In this document: in pieces, positions 41,650 to 50,393 of the stretch
Layout: each line of letters opens with the position of its first letter
Numbering within the stretch: the first letter of the stretch is position 1
Assembly (NCBI GenBank): GCA_035765195.1
Contig: DASTYC010000006.1
Span: 124,001 to 188,000 of the forward strand
From: CALAED01 sp035765195
GTDB taxonomy: Bacteria > Actinomycetota > Actinomycetes > Streptosporangiales > Streptosporangiaceae
Length of the DNA: 64,000 nt
Reading direction: 5' to 3'
Program-made: the position numbers and the translations under genes
Notes under the pieces: model-generated
Databases searched by the model: none
What the model saw: the letters and a program-made list of their open reading frames with translations, nothing else
Told to the model about the DNA's origin: nothing

Positions 41650-43440
41650 ATGGTGACCGACCAGGCACGTCGCCCCGGGGTGGCCGGACCGCCGACGTCG
41701 CCACTGCTGGAGCGGATCCGCCGCGGCATCATCGGCGACGACGAAGTGCTGGACGGCCCGTACGGACCGCGCCGCATCATCTATGCCGACTACACGGCCT
41801 CGGGCCGGTCGCTGGACTTCATCGAGGACTTCATCCGCGACCAGGTGCTCCCGCGCTACGCCAACACCCACACCGAAAGCTCCGGCACCGGGCTGCAGAC
41901 GACCCGGCTGCGCGAGGAGGCCCGCCAGATCATCCGAGAGGCGGTCGGCGGCGGACCGGACGACCTGGTGATGTTCTGCGGTTCGGGGGCCACCGCGGCC
42001 GTCAACAAGCTCATCGGCATCATGGAGCTACGCCTGCCTGCCGGCCCGGCCGAACGGTTCCGCCTGCTGGAACGGATCCCGCCGACCGAGCGGCCGGTGG
42101 TGTTCGTCGGGCCGTACGAGCACCACTCCAACGAACTGCCCTGGCGGGAGTCCCTCGCCGACGTCGTCGTCATCGGCGAGGACGCCGATGGCCACATCGA
42201 CCTTGACGACCTGCGCGCCCAGCTGGACCGGTACGCCGACCGGCCGCTGCTCATCGGCAGCTTCTCGGCCGCCTCCAATGTCACCGGGATCTTGTCCGAC
42301 ACCGAACGGATCGCCGCGCTGCTGCACGCCCACGGCGCGCTCTCCCTGTGGGACTACGCCGCGGCCGGCCCGTACGTGCCGATCCGGATGACCGCAACCG
42401 CGCCGGGCCGCGCCGATCACAAGGACGCCATCTTCTTGTCCCCGCACAAGTTCGTCGGGGGCCCGCAGACCCCCGGCGTCCTGGTGGTCCGCCGGGAACT
42501 GGTGCGCAACCGGGTGCCGACCGTGCCCGGCGGCGGCACCGTCGCGTTCGTCGACCCGATCGGACACCGCTACCTCGACGACCCGATCGCCCGCGAGGAG
42601 GGCGGCACCCCCGCCATCGTCGAATCGATCCGCGCCGGACTGGTCTTCGGGCTCAAGCAGGCCGTGGGCACCGAGCTCATCCAGGCCCGCGAAGAACGGT
42701 TCTGGCGCCGCGCCCTGGACCGCTGGCGGCACAACCCCAACATCGAGATCCTCGGCGACCAGCACTCCCGCCGCCTGTCGATCGTGTCGGTCCGCATCAG
42801 GGCCGTGCCGGCCCCGGGTCTGTATCTGCACCACAACTACGTCGTCGCGCTGCTCAACGACCTGTTCGGCATTCAATCGCGTGGCGGCTGCTCGTGCGCC
42901 GGCCCGTACGGCCACCGGCTGCTCGCCATCGACCTGGAGAAGTCCCATGCCTTCCGTGACGAGATCCGGCAGGGCTGCGAAGGCGTCAAACCCGGCTGGG
43001 TCCGCATCAACTTCAACTACTTCATCTCCGACACGATCTGCGACTACCTGATCGACTCGGTCGACCTCATCGCCGCGCGGGGCCACCGGCTGCTCACCGA
43101 CTATCGCTTCGACCCCCACACCGGCCTGTGGCGACACCATCGCGGCGCCCCCCGGCCCCCGCTCCGCCTCACCGACCTCCGGTTCGAAGCCGACGGCGCC
43201 ATCCGCTACCCGCACACGCGTACGCACGCGGGGGAAGACGTCCTGCCCGGCTATCTCGACCAGGCCCGCACGCTGATGGAGTCGCGGCCCGATCACATCG
43301 ACCTGCGGCCGCCGGGGCTGTCCGACGACTTCGAGGAACTGCGCTGGTTCGTCCTGCCGGCCATCTGCCTGAACCACCGAGACAGTGGACGTACGGGCGC
43401 GTCGTGCCTGCCGCGAACGCGACCGCGCGCAGGCCGATGA
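41650..43440 (+). CDS. SufS-like class V PLP enzyme with C-terminal extension
   Basis: A 596-residue PLP enzyme. The cofactor lysine is in LSPHKFVGGPQTPG, and the cysteine loop SRGGCSCAGPYGH corresponds to the active-site loop of desulfurases. GPYEHHSNELPWRE contains the substrate-near histidines. SufS is about 400 residues; here about 130 extra C-terminal residues follow (from YLIDSVDLIAARG on) with no recognised domain. It may release sulfur from cysteine or a related substrate for cluster repair under low oxygen. It is divergent from the hydrogenase, and both promoters carry DevR-like boxes. Confidence 0.85.
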   Translation: MVTDQARRPGVAGPPTSPLLERIRRGIIGDDEVLDGPYGPRRIIYADYTASGRSLDFIEDFIRDQVLPRYANTHTESSGTGLQTTRLREEARQIIREAVGGGPDDLVMFCGSGATAAVNKLIGIMELRLPAGPAERFRLLERIPPTERPVVFVGPYEHHSNELPWRESLADVVVIGEDADGHIDLDDLRAQLDRYADRPLLIGSFSAASNVTGILSDTERIAALLHAHGALSLWDYAAAGPYVPIRMTATAPGRADHKDAIFLSPHKFVGGPQTPGVLVVRRELVRNRVPTVPGGGTVAFVDPIGHRYLDDPIAREEGGTPAIVESIRAGLVFGLKQAVGTELIQAREERFWRRALDRWRHNPNIEILGDQHSRRLSIVSVRIRAVPAPGLYLHHNYVVALLNDLFGIQSRGGCSCAGPYGHRLLAIDLEKSHAFRDEIRQGCEGVKPGWVRINFNYFISDTICDYLIDSVDLIAARGHRLLTDYRFDPHTGLWRHHRGAPRPPLRLTDLRFEADGAIRYPHTRTHAGEDVLPGYLDQARTLMESRPDHIDLRPPGLSDDFEELRWFVLPAICLNHRDSGRTGASCLPRTRPRAGR

Positions 43441-43491
43441 CCCACGCGGGGCTCGCCCGCGCGCCTCGGGCGCTCGGGCTGTCGGGCATGC

Positions 43492-43959
43492 CTAGCTCCG
43501 GCGATCGATACGTACGACGACGAGCCGGTCGGCGAGCGCGTCGAGCCTCTCGGAGTCGAAGCCGCCGTCGCCGTGGCGCGGCAGGCCGTGCGCGCGGGCG
43601 GCCATCGGGAAGCGCCGGAAGTACGCCTCGAGCGCGTCGCGACGTTCCTTCGGCTCCTCGATCAGCGCCGCGTGGCCGACGATGTCGGAGCCGGCGGCCA
43701 GGAAGCGGACCGTCATCGGCACCCGGAAGTTCTTCCACCAGTTCTTGTGCTCCGGGTCGCCGGGGACCACGATGTACCGGCCCTCGGCGTCCGCCGCGTA
43801 TTCGACCGGAACGGTGAACGAACGCCCCGAAACTCGTCCGCGATAGGAGAGGAGCGCGACAGTGCGGGCCAGCCGGCCATGCGGCCGGCGCCTTACCACC
43901 GTGCGCACGACGGGATTGAAAACCCGATTGAACAAGCGCAACCGCACCGTGGATGCCAT
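43492..43959 (-). CDS. Deazaflavin (F420)-dependent nitroreductase family protein
   Basis: A 155-residue split-barrel protein of the Ddn/DUF385 family. It has LLSYRGRVSGRSFTVPVEY, YIVVPGDPEHKNWWKNFRVP and RFLAAGSDIVGHAAL, the usual order of the F420-binding core. Relatives reduce quinones, nitro-compounds or fatty acids with F420H2. ATG 43959 gives the start MASTVRLRLFNRVFNPVVR. Upstream are two half-degenerate DevR-like boxes and, further, a TPP riboswitch on the same strand; no other gene lies between the riboswitch and this start. Confidence 0.85.
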   Translation of the reverse strand: MASTVRLRLFNRVFNPVVRTVVRRRPHGRLARTVALLSYRGRVSGRSFTVPVEYAADAEGRYIVVPGDPEHKNWWKNFRVPMTVRFLAAGSDIVGHAALIEEPKERRDALEAYFRRFPMAARAHGLPRHGDGGFDSERLDALADRLVVVRIDRRS

Positions 43960-43995
43960 GACACCGACGATCGCCGATCCACGGGCCGGACGGCA

Positions 43996-44033
43996 GAGCC
44001 GAAGGTCACCGGACCGCCAGAGCCGAAGGTCGA
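43996..44033 (-). promoter_or_regulatory. Pair of degenerate DevR/DosR-like boxes
   Basis: Two copies on the minus strand, GTGACCTTCGGCTC (44009-43996) and TCGACCTTCGGCTC (44033-44020), 24 bp apart, starting 37 bp upstream of the nitroreductase ATG. They share ACCTTCGGCTC with the box at 33154. Confidence 0.45.
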
Positions 44034-44066
44034 TGGCAACGGGGGGCAACGGACGACAATGACCTG

Positions 44067-44172
44067 CGGGGTGATTTCCCTTCGCCGGCATTATCCGGAT
44101 CAGGTCGTGGGGGTCGCCGCCCCGGCATTCCAGCCGGCCGGCCTCTCAGCTCCCCGTCAGCCCCGGGTTCTC
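44067..44172 (-). ncRNA. TPP riboswitch (THI element)
   Basis: On the minus strand the 5' part reads GGGGAGCTGAGAGGC and the 3' part ACCTGATCCGGATAATGCC followed by GGCGAAGGGAA, the two conserved thiamine-pyrophosphate-binding segments. P1 can form between CGGGG (44165-44161) and CCCCG (44071-44067). The variable P3 arm is GC-rich. The element points at the nitroreductase gene 108 bp downstream, not at a known thiamine gene. Confidence 0.92.
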
Positions 44173-44305
44173 CCTCGAGGTCTGACGATCGAGCTCCCTC
44201 GCTCACCTCGCAGGCCTAGAAGTCAGTGTCGTCTGCCGGGCTCGCGTCTACCCAGAGGCGTTAGGCCCTACCGGCGCAGGACCTTTGGTCATCCCCGTCG
44301 GCGGG

Positions 44306-45880
44306 CTACGGCAGGTTCGCGAGGAGTTCCAGATGCGCCTTCGTGTGCTCTTGCCTCGTCCATTCGCGGGTTTGCCGCCGCCCGTACGCTCGGAGCGCGG
44401 TGATCGCGAACATGTCTTCGATGTCGTCCCAGTCCGAGCGGGGCAGGCGGGCCTTCAGATCTTCGGCGAGTTCGTGCCAGCGGTGGCGTAGCGCCAGCGA
44501 CGCGAGCGTCGGCAGCCGCGCGGGCAGATGGTTGCGGAGGGCCAGTCGTGTCAGTTCCGGGGCGTGCCGGGCGAAGTCGCGGATCGCCGGCAGCACGATG
44601 TTGGGCAGCGAGTAGAAGTGCCGCATGGCCCGCACCGTTCGGGTCTGGACGTCGTAGGGGTGCATGGTCGCCGGACGCATGACCGCGTGGTGCCCGTCGT
44701 ACAACGACCAGTCCTTGGTGAAGATCTGTCCCTCGGCCTCCTTGCGGCGGAACAGGCGGGTGCCGGGCAGCGGGGTCTCGATCATGATCTGGATGGTGTC
44801 GATGCCGTGCCGCTTGGCGAAGTCCACCGTCGCCTCCGCCTGCTCGGGTGCGTCGGTGTCGATGCCGGCCATGAACAGCCCGTGCACCTTGATGCCGTGG
44901 GCGTGGAACAGGTCCACGGACTCGATGATGTCCTGTACCTGCTGGCGCTTGTTCATCTGCCGGAGCGACTCCTCGCAGACGCTCTCGAAGCCGACCATCA
45001 CCATCCAGCAGCCGGAACCGCGCATGAGCCGCAGCAACTCCAGGTCCGGCTCGCGCGCAGCCTTGGAGGCGAAGACCGTCTCCGCGGCCCGCACCTGCGC
45101 CAGCCACTCCGGCGTCACATCGCTTGCGATCATGCCCCGGAGCAGCTCCTTCGTGCGGTTCTTGTTCACCACGAAGATGTCGTCGTGGAAGAACACGCGC
45201 TCGGCGGCAAGACCGGCGAGTTCGGCGAGGATCTGGTCGGTGCGCCGGTGCCGGATCGTCCTGGAGAACATCGCGGTGACCGAGCAGAAATCACAGTCGA
45301 AGGGGCAGCCCCACTGGGTCATGAGCGGCTTCACCCCCATCCGCTCGTGCCCGGCGATGAGGGTCAGGTCGGGGGCGGGCAGCGCCTCGAAGTCCTGCTG
45401 CGAGCAGCGCGGACGCGGCGGATTGTGCCTGTACGTCCCGTCCGGCGCCCGCCACGACAGCCCGGCGATTCCCGTCAGCGGGCGCTCGGTTTCCAGCGCG
45501 TCGACGAGTTCGCCGATGGTCCGCTCCCCTTCGCCGCGGACCACAAAGCGCGCGTGCGCCAGGGCCTCGTCGGCCATGAACGTCACGTGCGGACCGCCCA
45601 GCACCACGGGGACGCCCGCCGCCTCGAACTCGGCGGCCATGCCGTAGGCGTACAGCTGAGTCGAGGTCGTGCCGGAGATCCCGATGAGGTCCGCGCGCAG
45701 GCAATCCGTCACATCGATGGGAGCGAGGGACTCGCAGTAGCACCGGACGTCGTGGCCGCGGCCGGCGAGCATCGTGCCCATCAACGGCAGGCCCAGGCGC
45801 GGCAGCAGTACCCGGTCGTAGACATGGTGGCCCGGAGGCCGCGGTTCGATAAAGCGGATACGCACGCTATCCACCACCAC
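44306..45880 (-). CDS. B12-binding-domain radical SAM protein
   Basis: A 524-residue protein. The N-terminal cobalamin-binding-like domain (about 30-150) has DLIGISGTTSTQLYAYG and VPVVLGGPHVTF. The radical-SAM core has GCPFDCDFCSV (C-x3-C-x2-C cluster motif), FFHDDIFVVNKNRT and MVMVGFESVCEESLRQMNK. The C-terminal about 120 residues are helical. Family members do methylations, ring rearrangements or cyclopropanations, for example hopanoid methylation and bacteriochlorophyll synthesis; the substrate is unknown here. The start is one of several GTG codons at 45880-45865. Confidence 0.85.
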   Translation of the reverse strand: MVVDSVRIRFIEPRPPGHHVYDRVLLPRLGLPLMGTMLAGRGHDVRCYCESLAPIDVTDCLRADLIGISGTTSTQLYAYGMAAEFEAAGVPVVLGGPHVTFMADEALAHARFVVRGEGERTIGELVDALETERPLTGIAGLSWRAPDGTYRHNPPRPRCSQQDFEALPAPDLTLIAGHERMGVKPLMTQWGCPFDCDFCSVTAMFSRTIRHRRTDQILAELAGLAAERVFFHDDIFVVNKNRTKELLRGMIASDVTPEWLAQVRAAETVFASKAAREPDLELLRLMRGSGCWMVMVGFESVCEESLRQMNKRQQVQDIIESVDLFHAHGIKVHGLFMAGIDTDAPEQAEATVDFAKRHGIDTIQIMIETPLPGTRLFRRKEAEGQIFTKDWSLYDGHHAVMRPATMHPYDVQTRTVRAMRHFYSLPNIVLPAIRDFARHAPELTRLALRNHLPARLPTLASLALRHRWHELAEDLKARLPRSDWDDIEDMFAITALRAYGRRQTREWTRQEHTKAHLELLANLP

Positions 45881-46344
45881 ACTTCAGCAGGGGGCTTTCC
45901 GGCCGGGACGGCTCACGGGGATTCGCCCGCGAGCCGCGCCGGGCCGGGCAGAGATCAATAGGGGAGCAGTCGCCCTGAGGGCGTGCGCAGGTCCAACGGC
46001 GGCAACCGGTCGATCCGGTGCCGCACGCGCTTGAAGGTTCGATACGTCCGGTCGCTTGGCATGGCCGCCGCCTCCCTCGCCACAGGCTGATTCGGCAGGC
46101 GTTTCCCCCACGCTGCCGCGTGGCACCCTGGCGTGCGCAGGTCCGGGGGTCCCACAGATCAGGGACGCCTGGAGGCTCATTCAGTTCGTTGTTCCTACAA
46201 AAGAAAGGCCTTTTGTCCATTTGGGCCTGGTTCCATGGGGGCGCGGCGGGCCCGGCGGATCCCGGGGACGTTCGTCCCTGGCGGTCCCGCCCGTTCTGGG
46301 GGTCGGGTTGATAGTGAGGCCGACTTCTCCGGGGGTGGTGGTGG
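45881..46344. other. Divergent intergenic region, radical SAM / PRTase-hydrolase
   Basis: 464 bp between outward-reading genes. It has a direct repeat of GGCGTGCGCAGGTCC (about 45978 and 46131), an AT-richer stretch with AAAGGCCTTT at 46204-46213, and the DevR-like box at 46265. No confident gene was found. Confidence 0.5.
46265..46278. promoter_or_regulatory. DevR/DosR-like box (perfect arms)
   Basis: GGGACGTTCGTCCC, six-base arms around TT, 66 bp upstream of the phosphoribosyltransferase-hydrolase ATG. Confidence 0.7.
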
Positions 46345-47685
46345 ATGTTGTTCAGCGATCGGGTGGACGCGGGACGTCATCTCGCCCAGCGGCTGCGTCA
46401 CCTGCGGGGGGAGGACGTCGTCGTGCTCGGGTTGCCGCGCGGCGGGGTGCCGGTCGCGTTCGAGGTGGCCAGGCAGCTGGGCGCCCCACTGGACGTGATC
46501 GTGGTCCGCAAGCTCGGCGTGCCGTTCCAGCCGGAGCTGGGCTTCGGCGCCATCGGTGAGGGCGGGGTACGGGTCCGCAACGAGCACGTGGTGAGCGTCG
46601 CCTCGCTCACCGCGGACCAGATCGCCGAGGTGGAGGCCGCCGAGCGCGCCGAACTCGACCGGCTGGTCCGGGCCATGCGCGCGGACCGGCCGCCGGTGCC
46701 GCTGGCCGGCCGCACCGTGGTGGTGGTGGACGACGGCCTGGCCACCGGGTCGACGGCGCGCGCCGCCTGCCAGGTGGTCAAGGTGCTCGGCGCCCGGCGC
46801 ATCGTGCTCGCGGTGCCGGTGGCGCCCGCGGCCACCGTCGCCGCGCTGCGCCGCGACGCCGATGAGGTGATCTGCCTGCAGACCCCCGATCCGTTCTTCG
46901 CGATCGGTGAGTGGTACGTCGACTTCGCGCAGATCCGTGACGAGGAGGCCGCCGCGCTGCTGGCCCGGGCCGCCGCCACGCCGCCGCGGGCGGACGACAC
47001 CGCCGCGGCCGGCCGGCGGCCGGCCGTCGACGAGGAGGTCATCGCGCAGGCCGGCCGGATCCGGCTGCCCGGGCACCTGGTGATCCCGCCGCGAGCCGGC
47101 GGAGTGGTGGTGTTCGCTCACGGCAGCGGCAGCAGCCGGCACAGCTCCCGGAACCGCCTGGTCGCCGACGCGCTCAACCAGGCGGGCTTGGGAACGCTGC
47201 TGGTCGACCTGCTCACCGCCGACGAAGAGTCCCATCGCGCGTTCGTCTTCAACATCCAGCTGCTGGCCGGGCGGCTTGCCGACATCACCGGCTGGCTGCG
47301 CGGCCGGCCGGACGTCGGCGACCTGCCGATCGGCTACTTCGGCGCCAGCACCGGCGCGGCCGCCGCGCTGTGGGCCGCCGCCATCGCCGACGACTCCATC
47401 GCGGCGATCGTCTCCCGGGGCGGACGTCCCGACCTCGCAGGCGACCTGCTCGCCTCGGTACGCGCCCCCACCTTGCTCATCGTGGGGAGCCGCGACGAGA
47501 CCGTATGCGACCTCAACAGGCAGGCCCAACAGCAGCTGACCTGCCAAAACACCCTGGCCGTTGTGCCCGGCGCCACCCACCTGTTCGAGGAGCCGGGGGC
47601 CTTGGACACCGTCGCCGGATTGGCGCGCGACTGGTTCACCCGCCATTTCACCGCGGCCCACCCCGCCCAGCCCGTACCCGGCTGA
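46345..47685 (+). CDS. Phosphoribosyltransferase-dienelactone hydrolase fusion
   Basis: A 446-residue two-domain protein. Residues 1-215 are a type I phosphoribosyltransferase with the PRPP loop VVVVDDGLATGSTARAA. Residues about 225-440 are an alpha/beta hydrolase of the dienelactone type with GYFGASTGAAAAL (nucleophile elbow Ser), SRDETV (Asp) and PGATHLFEEPG (His). Such fusions occur in the mycobacterial DosR regulon (Rv0571c type); their substrate is unknown. A perfect DevR-like box lies 66 bp upstream. The gene is convergent with the universal stress protein. Confidence 0.88.
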   Translation: MLFSDRVDAGRHLAQRLRHLRGEDVVVLGLPRGGVPVAFEVARQLGAPLDVIVVRKLGVPFQPELGFGAIGEGGVRVRNEHVVSVASLTADQIAEVEAAERAELDRLVRAMRADRPPVPLAGRTVVVVDDGLATGSTARAACQVVKVLGARRIVLAVPVAPAATVAALRRDADEVICLQTPDPFFAIGEWYVDFAQIRDEEAAALLARAAATPPRADDTAAAGRRPAVDEEVIAQAGRIRLPGHLVIPPRAGGVVVFAHGSGSSRHSSRNRLVADALNQAGLGTLLVDLLTADEESHRAFVFNIQLLAGRLADITGWLRGRPDVGDLPIGYFGASTGAAAALWAAAIADDSIAAIVSRGGRPDLAGDLLASVRAPTLLIVGSRDETVCDLNRQAQQQLTCQNTLAVVPGATHLFEEPGALDTVAGLARDWFTRHFTAAHPAQPVPG

Positions 47686-47697
47686 GGATCGGGTCGC

Positions 47698-48171
47698 TCA
47701 CACGGCGGGCTTGGGGTGAAGCGGCGACGAGACGACGACGACGGGACACGGGGCGCGCCGCAGACACGCCGCGACGATCGCGCCGGCCGTATGCCGCAGC
47801 GGCGTGTCGCAGCGGTGTCCGCCCAAGACGAGCAGGTCCGCGTCGGCCGCCTCGTCGAGCAGCACCTGTGCGGGCGGCCCGCACTTGAGCACCTCGCGCG
47901 GCTTGTCGGCGGCGTTGGGCCCGAACACCTGTGACACGGCCGCCGTCAACTCCGCGCCGGCGCGTTCGCACGCCTCGTCCGACGACATGCGGGCACGCGC
48001 CGGGGCGTACGGCGCCGGATAGAGCGTCGCGGGAGTGAGCCAGGCGTGCACCACGGTGAGTTCGCCGCTCGTCAGGTATGCCTCACGCACGGCCCAACGA
48101 AGCGCCTCTATCGATGCTTCGGACCCGTTGACGCCGACCACGATCCGCCGGACTCTCGCCACTTCGCTCAC
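47698..48171 (-). CDS. Universal stress protein
   Basis: A 157-residue UspA-fold protein starting RIVVGVNGSEASIEALRWAVREA. The ATP-binding tail reads VLGGHRCDTPLRHTAGAIVAACLRRAPCPVVVV, in which the usual G-x2-G-x9-G-S/T spacing is partly lost, so nucleotide binding is uncertain. UspA proteins accumulate in hypoxia and growth arrest. A DevR-like palindrome lies 48 bp upstream. It probably has its own promoter. Confidence 0.9.
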   Translation of the reverse strand: MSEVARVRRIVVGVNGSEASIEALRWAVREAYLTSGELTVVHAWLTPATLYPAPYAPARARMSSDEACERAGAELTAAVSQVFGPNAADKPREVLKCGPPAQVLLDEAADADLLVLGGHRCDTPLRHTAGAIVAACLRRAPCPVVVVSSPLHPKPAV

Positions 48172-48218
48172 GACCCTCTCGCCGCATCAACCGTCCGCGG
48201 AACGCACGACCGAATCAA

Positions 48219-48232
48219 GGGACGAACGTCCC
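48219..48232. promoter_or_regulatory. DevR/DosR-like box (perfect arms)
   Basis: GGGACGAACGTCCC within AAGGGACGAACGTCCCTT (48217-48234), eight-base arms, 48 bp upstream of the universal-stress-protein start. Confidence 0.72.
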
Positions 48233-48290
48233 TTCGGGAGAGGCGCGCCGCGGCCGGTTCGTCATCGGCGCGGCCGCACGGCCCCGCCCA

Positions 48291-49556
48291 TCAGGGCGTG
48301 TAGCCCGCGCCGTCCATGAACGGAGCGGCGGATCCGTCCCCGCCGATCGGCACCCCGCCCCAGATCAGCAGCTGACGCCCCGTCCACACGGCGGCGTGCT
48401 CGACGCGACCGCGCAGCGGGGAAACCGGCAGCGCGGACCAGCGGTCGGCGGCCGGGTCGTAGGCGAGCCCGCGAGACGGGACGGTCCAGGCTCCGTCACG
48501 AACGGTCTGCCCGCCCCACACCAGGAGCCGGCGTCCGGTCCACACCGCGGTGTGGTCGACGCGTCCGCCTTCCGGCATCGCCGCCAGCCGCCGCCACCGG
48601 TTGGCGGCGGGGTTGTAGGCGGCTCCCTCGGCGTACAGATGGGTCGGCCGGGAGGCGGAGCCGCCGACGACGAGGACCTCGGTGCCGGTCCAGGTCGCGG
48701 TCGGGTACTGGCGCGGCGCGGGCAGGGACGGCAGCCGCCGCCACCGGCGGGTCGCCGGGTTGTAGGCGGCGGCGTCCGCGAAGGTCTGGTAGCCGGTGTC
48801 GTCACGCAGCCCGAAACCGCCGACGATGACGAGCTCGGTGCCCGTCCACGCGCCGACGGTGCGCCGGCCGGCCAGCGGGCTCGCCGGCAACATCCGCCAG
48901 GAGTTGGTGGCCGGCGTGTACGCCGCGCCGGTCGACCCGTACTCGTCGCAGCAGCCGCCGCCCCACATGAGCACCTGCCGGCCAGTCCACACCATGACCG
49001 ACGGCACGTCCGGCGCGCCCTCGGGCGCGGGCGGCAAGGACCGCCACCGGTTGCTCATCGGGTTGAACGCCGCCGTCACGAAGCCGCGGACGATCATCTC
49101 CCGGCCCGTCCACACCGCGCTGTTGTAGCCCTCGCGATCACCGCGCGGGGCCGGCATCGGCGCCAGCCGGCGCCAGGTGCGGCGGGCCGGATGGTACGCG
49201 GCACCGGCGATGGTCGCCGGATCATCGGCGATGGTGCCCCGCCACCCGTACACCAGCAGCTCGGACCCGGTCCATACGCCGACCGCGCCCGCGTGCCATC
49301 CCGACAGCGGAGCCGCCGGGAGCCGGCGCCAGACGCCGGCCGGCGCCTCGCCGGGCCGGCCCGGAGGTTCAGGGCTGGTCGCCGGGGTGCTTTCCTCAGC
49401 CGTGGCCGACGACGTGGGAGCCGAGGGTGCTCGCCCGGGCGTCCCGGCCTCGTGTGCGCCCCGGCGCCCGATCCACCAGCCGCCGCCGATCAACATGACC
49501 GCCACGAGAATCGCCGCCGTGGCCAGCGTGATCACCTGGCGCGTGTTCTTGCTCAT
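48291..49556 (-). CDS. Membrane-anchored kelch-repeat beta-propeller protein
   Basis: A 421-residue protein. One N-terminal membrane helix (VITLATAAILVAVMLIGGGWW) and a Pro/Ser/Thr-rich linker are followed by about six kelch-like repeats. Each repeat has AVWTG.ELLV.GG and a following WR.LP or YNPA.RRW element. The extracellular propeller probably binds a protein or carbohydrate; no catalytic motif is seen. ATG 49556 is chosen because the hydrophobic anchor starts 8 residues later. It shares the 200-bp upstream region with the Bpa-like gene. Confidence 0.82.
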   Translation of the reverse strand: MSKNTRQVITLATAAILVAVMLIGGGWWIGRRGAHEAGTPGRAPSAPTSSATAEESTPATSPEPPGRPGEAPAGVWRRLPAAPLSGWHAGAVGVWTGSELLVYGWRGTIADDPATIAGAAYHPARRTWRRLAPMPAPRGDREGYNSAVWTGREMIVRGFVTAAFNPMSNRWRSLPPAPEGAPDVPSVMVWTGRQVLMWGGGCCDEYGSTGAAYTPATNSWRMLPASPLAGRRTVGAWTGTELVIVGGFGLRDDTGYQTFADAAAYNPATRRWRRLPSLPAPRQYPTATWTGTEVLVVGGSASRPTHLYAEGAAYNPAANRWRRLAAMPEGGRVDHTAVWTGRRLLVWGGQTVRDGAWTVPSRGLAYDPAADRWSALPVSPLRGRVEHAAVWTGRQLLIWGGVPIGGDGSAAPFMDGAGYTP

Positions 49557-49659
49557 GACCCGCCCCCGCGCGGAAACTCGTCGGCACCCGCGGCCGGCCT
49601 CACTTCTCAAGTTCTCCCCGCGACCGGACGCCAGGTACGTCCCTATGGCCCGGTCTTAA

Positions 49660-49673
49660 GGGTCCAAGGTCTC
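49660..49673. promoter_or_regulatory. Weak DevR/DosR-like box
   Basis: GGGTCCAAGGTCTC matches 8 of the 10 fixed bases of GGGAC-N4-GTCCC. It lies 81 bp upstream of the Bpa-like ATG and 103 bp from the kelch start. Confidence 0.35.
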
Positions 49674-49754
49674 TGTTGTAAGGGGCGTTGGACCCCGGTT
49701 CGTCCAGCGCGCCGAGATCGACGATTGGATTGGGCGGCACCGGGGGTGAGCGGC

Positions 49755-50270
49755 ATGCGCCAGACACGACCAGGCATGTCACCTCGAGCGGGCGGTGGGG
49801 CGCCACGCGAGTACATGGCGGCCGGCGACACCGGAGGGGACGGTTCGTATCTCGACGACGAACCGGCACTGCGATCGGCCACCAGGTTCCTGAGAGTCGT
49901 CACCACCATCACCCGGCTGGTGGACGAACTGAACGCCGGATCTCTCACCCTCGACGAGGCCGCGCGCGCACGCCTCATGCACATGTACGGCGGGTTCATC
50001 GACGACTTGCGCGACGCCTTGTCCGCCCACATGTACGCCGAGCTGCGACGGCTGGTGCGCATCCCGCGGCCCGAGCCGGGCGCGAGGGAACTGCGGCTCG
50101 CCTATGTCGAGCTCCTCGGCTGGCTGCGCGGCGTGCCGCTGGAGATCGTGGTCGAAGTGCCGGCCATCACGTCTCCGAGAGCACGTCGCGGCGCCGATGG
50201 CGAGGCCGGCCGCGCCCGGGGAACGGCGGCTCGGCGCCGGCGCCGCGGCGCCGACATGACGTGGTGGTGA
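49755..50270 (+). CDS. Bpa/PafE-like protein (bacterial proteasome activator family, DUF2587)
   Basis: A 171-residue helical protein. The core SATRFLRVVTTITRLVDELNAGSLTLDEAARARLMHMYGG..., then ELRRLVRIP and ARELRLAYVELLGWLRGV, follows the helix order of the ring-forming proteasome activator Bpa (PafE), including the AQLVGWLEGL-like segment. Bpa ends with a GQYL-type tail that docks into the 20S proteasome. Here the C-terminus is Arg-rich and ends MTWW, so proteasome opening is doubtful. ATG 49755 follows GGGGGTGAG. Assignment is by pattern only. Confidence 0.6.
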   Translation: MRQTRPGMSPRAGGGAPREYMAAGDTGGDGSYLDDEPALRSATRFLRVVTTITRLVDELNAGSLTLDEAARARLMHMYGGFIDDLRDALSAHMYAELRRLVRIPRPEPGARELRLAYVELLGWLRGVPLEIVVEVPAITSPRARRGADGEAGRARGTAARRRRRGADMTWW

Positions 50271-50321
50271 GGGCGGCACGCGGCCGGCGACGACCGGCGA
50301 CGACCGGCGAAGCGAAAGCGG

Positions 50322-50358
50322 GGGTCGTTGGCCCCGGCGGAGCCGGGAGGTTCGTCCC
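50322..50358. promoter_or_regulatory. Pair of DevR/DosR-like boxes
   Basis: GGGTCGTTGGCCCC (50322-50335) and GGGAGGTTCGTCCC (50345-50358), centres 23 bp apart, the second 35 bp before the ATG at 50394. Confidence 0.55.
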
Positions 50359-50393
50359 TTATCCCGGCGACGGCGCCGTGTGACGCTGCGAGT

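Noticed and set aside
45891..45904. GGGGCTTTCCGGCC as a DevR-like box before the radical SAM gene
   Set aside because: The spacer is one base too long and the right half does not fit the other sites.
45955..46155. Small leftward frame of 66 codons between the radical SAM and PRTase genes
   Set aside because: The two LRTP-like repeats in it come from the direct DNA repeat; no RBS or family support.
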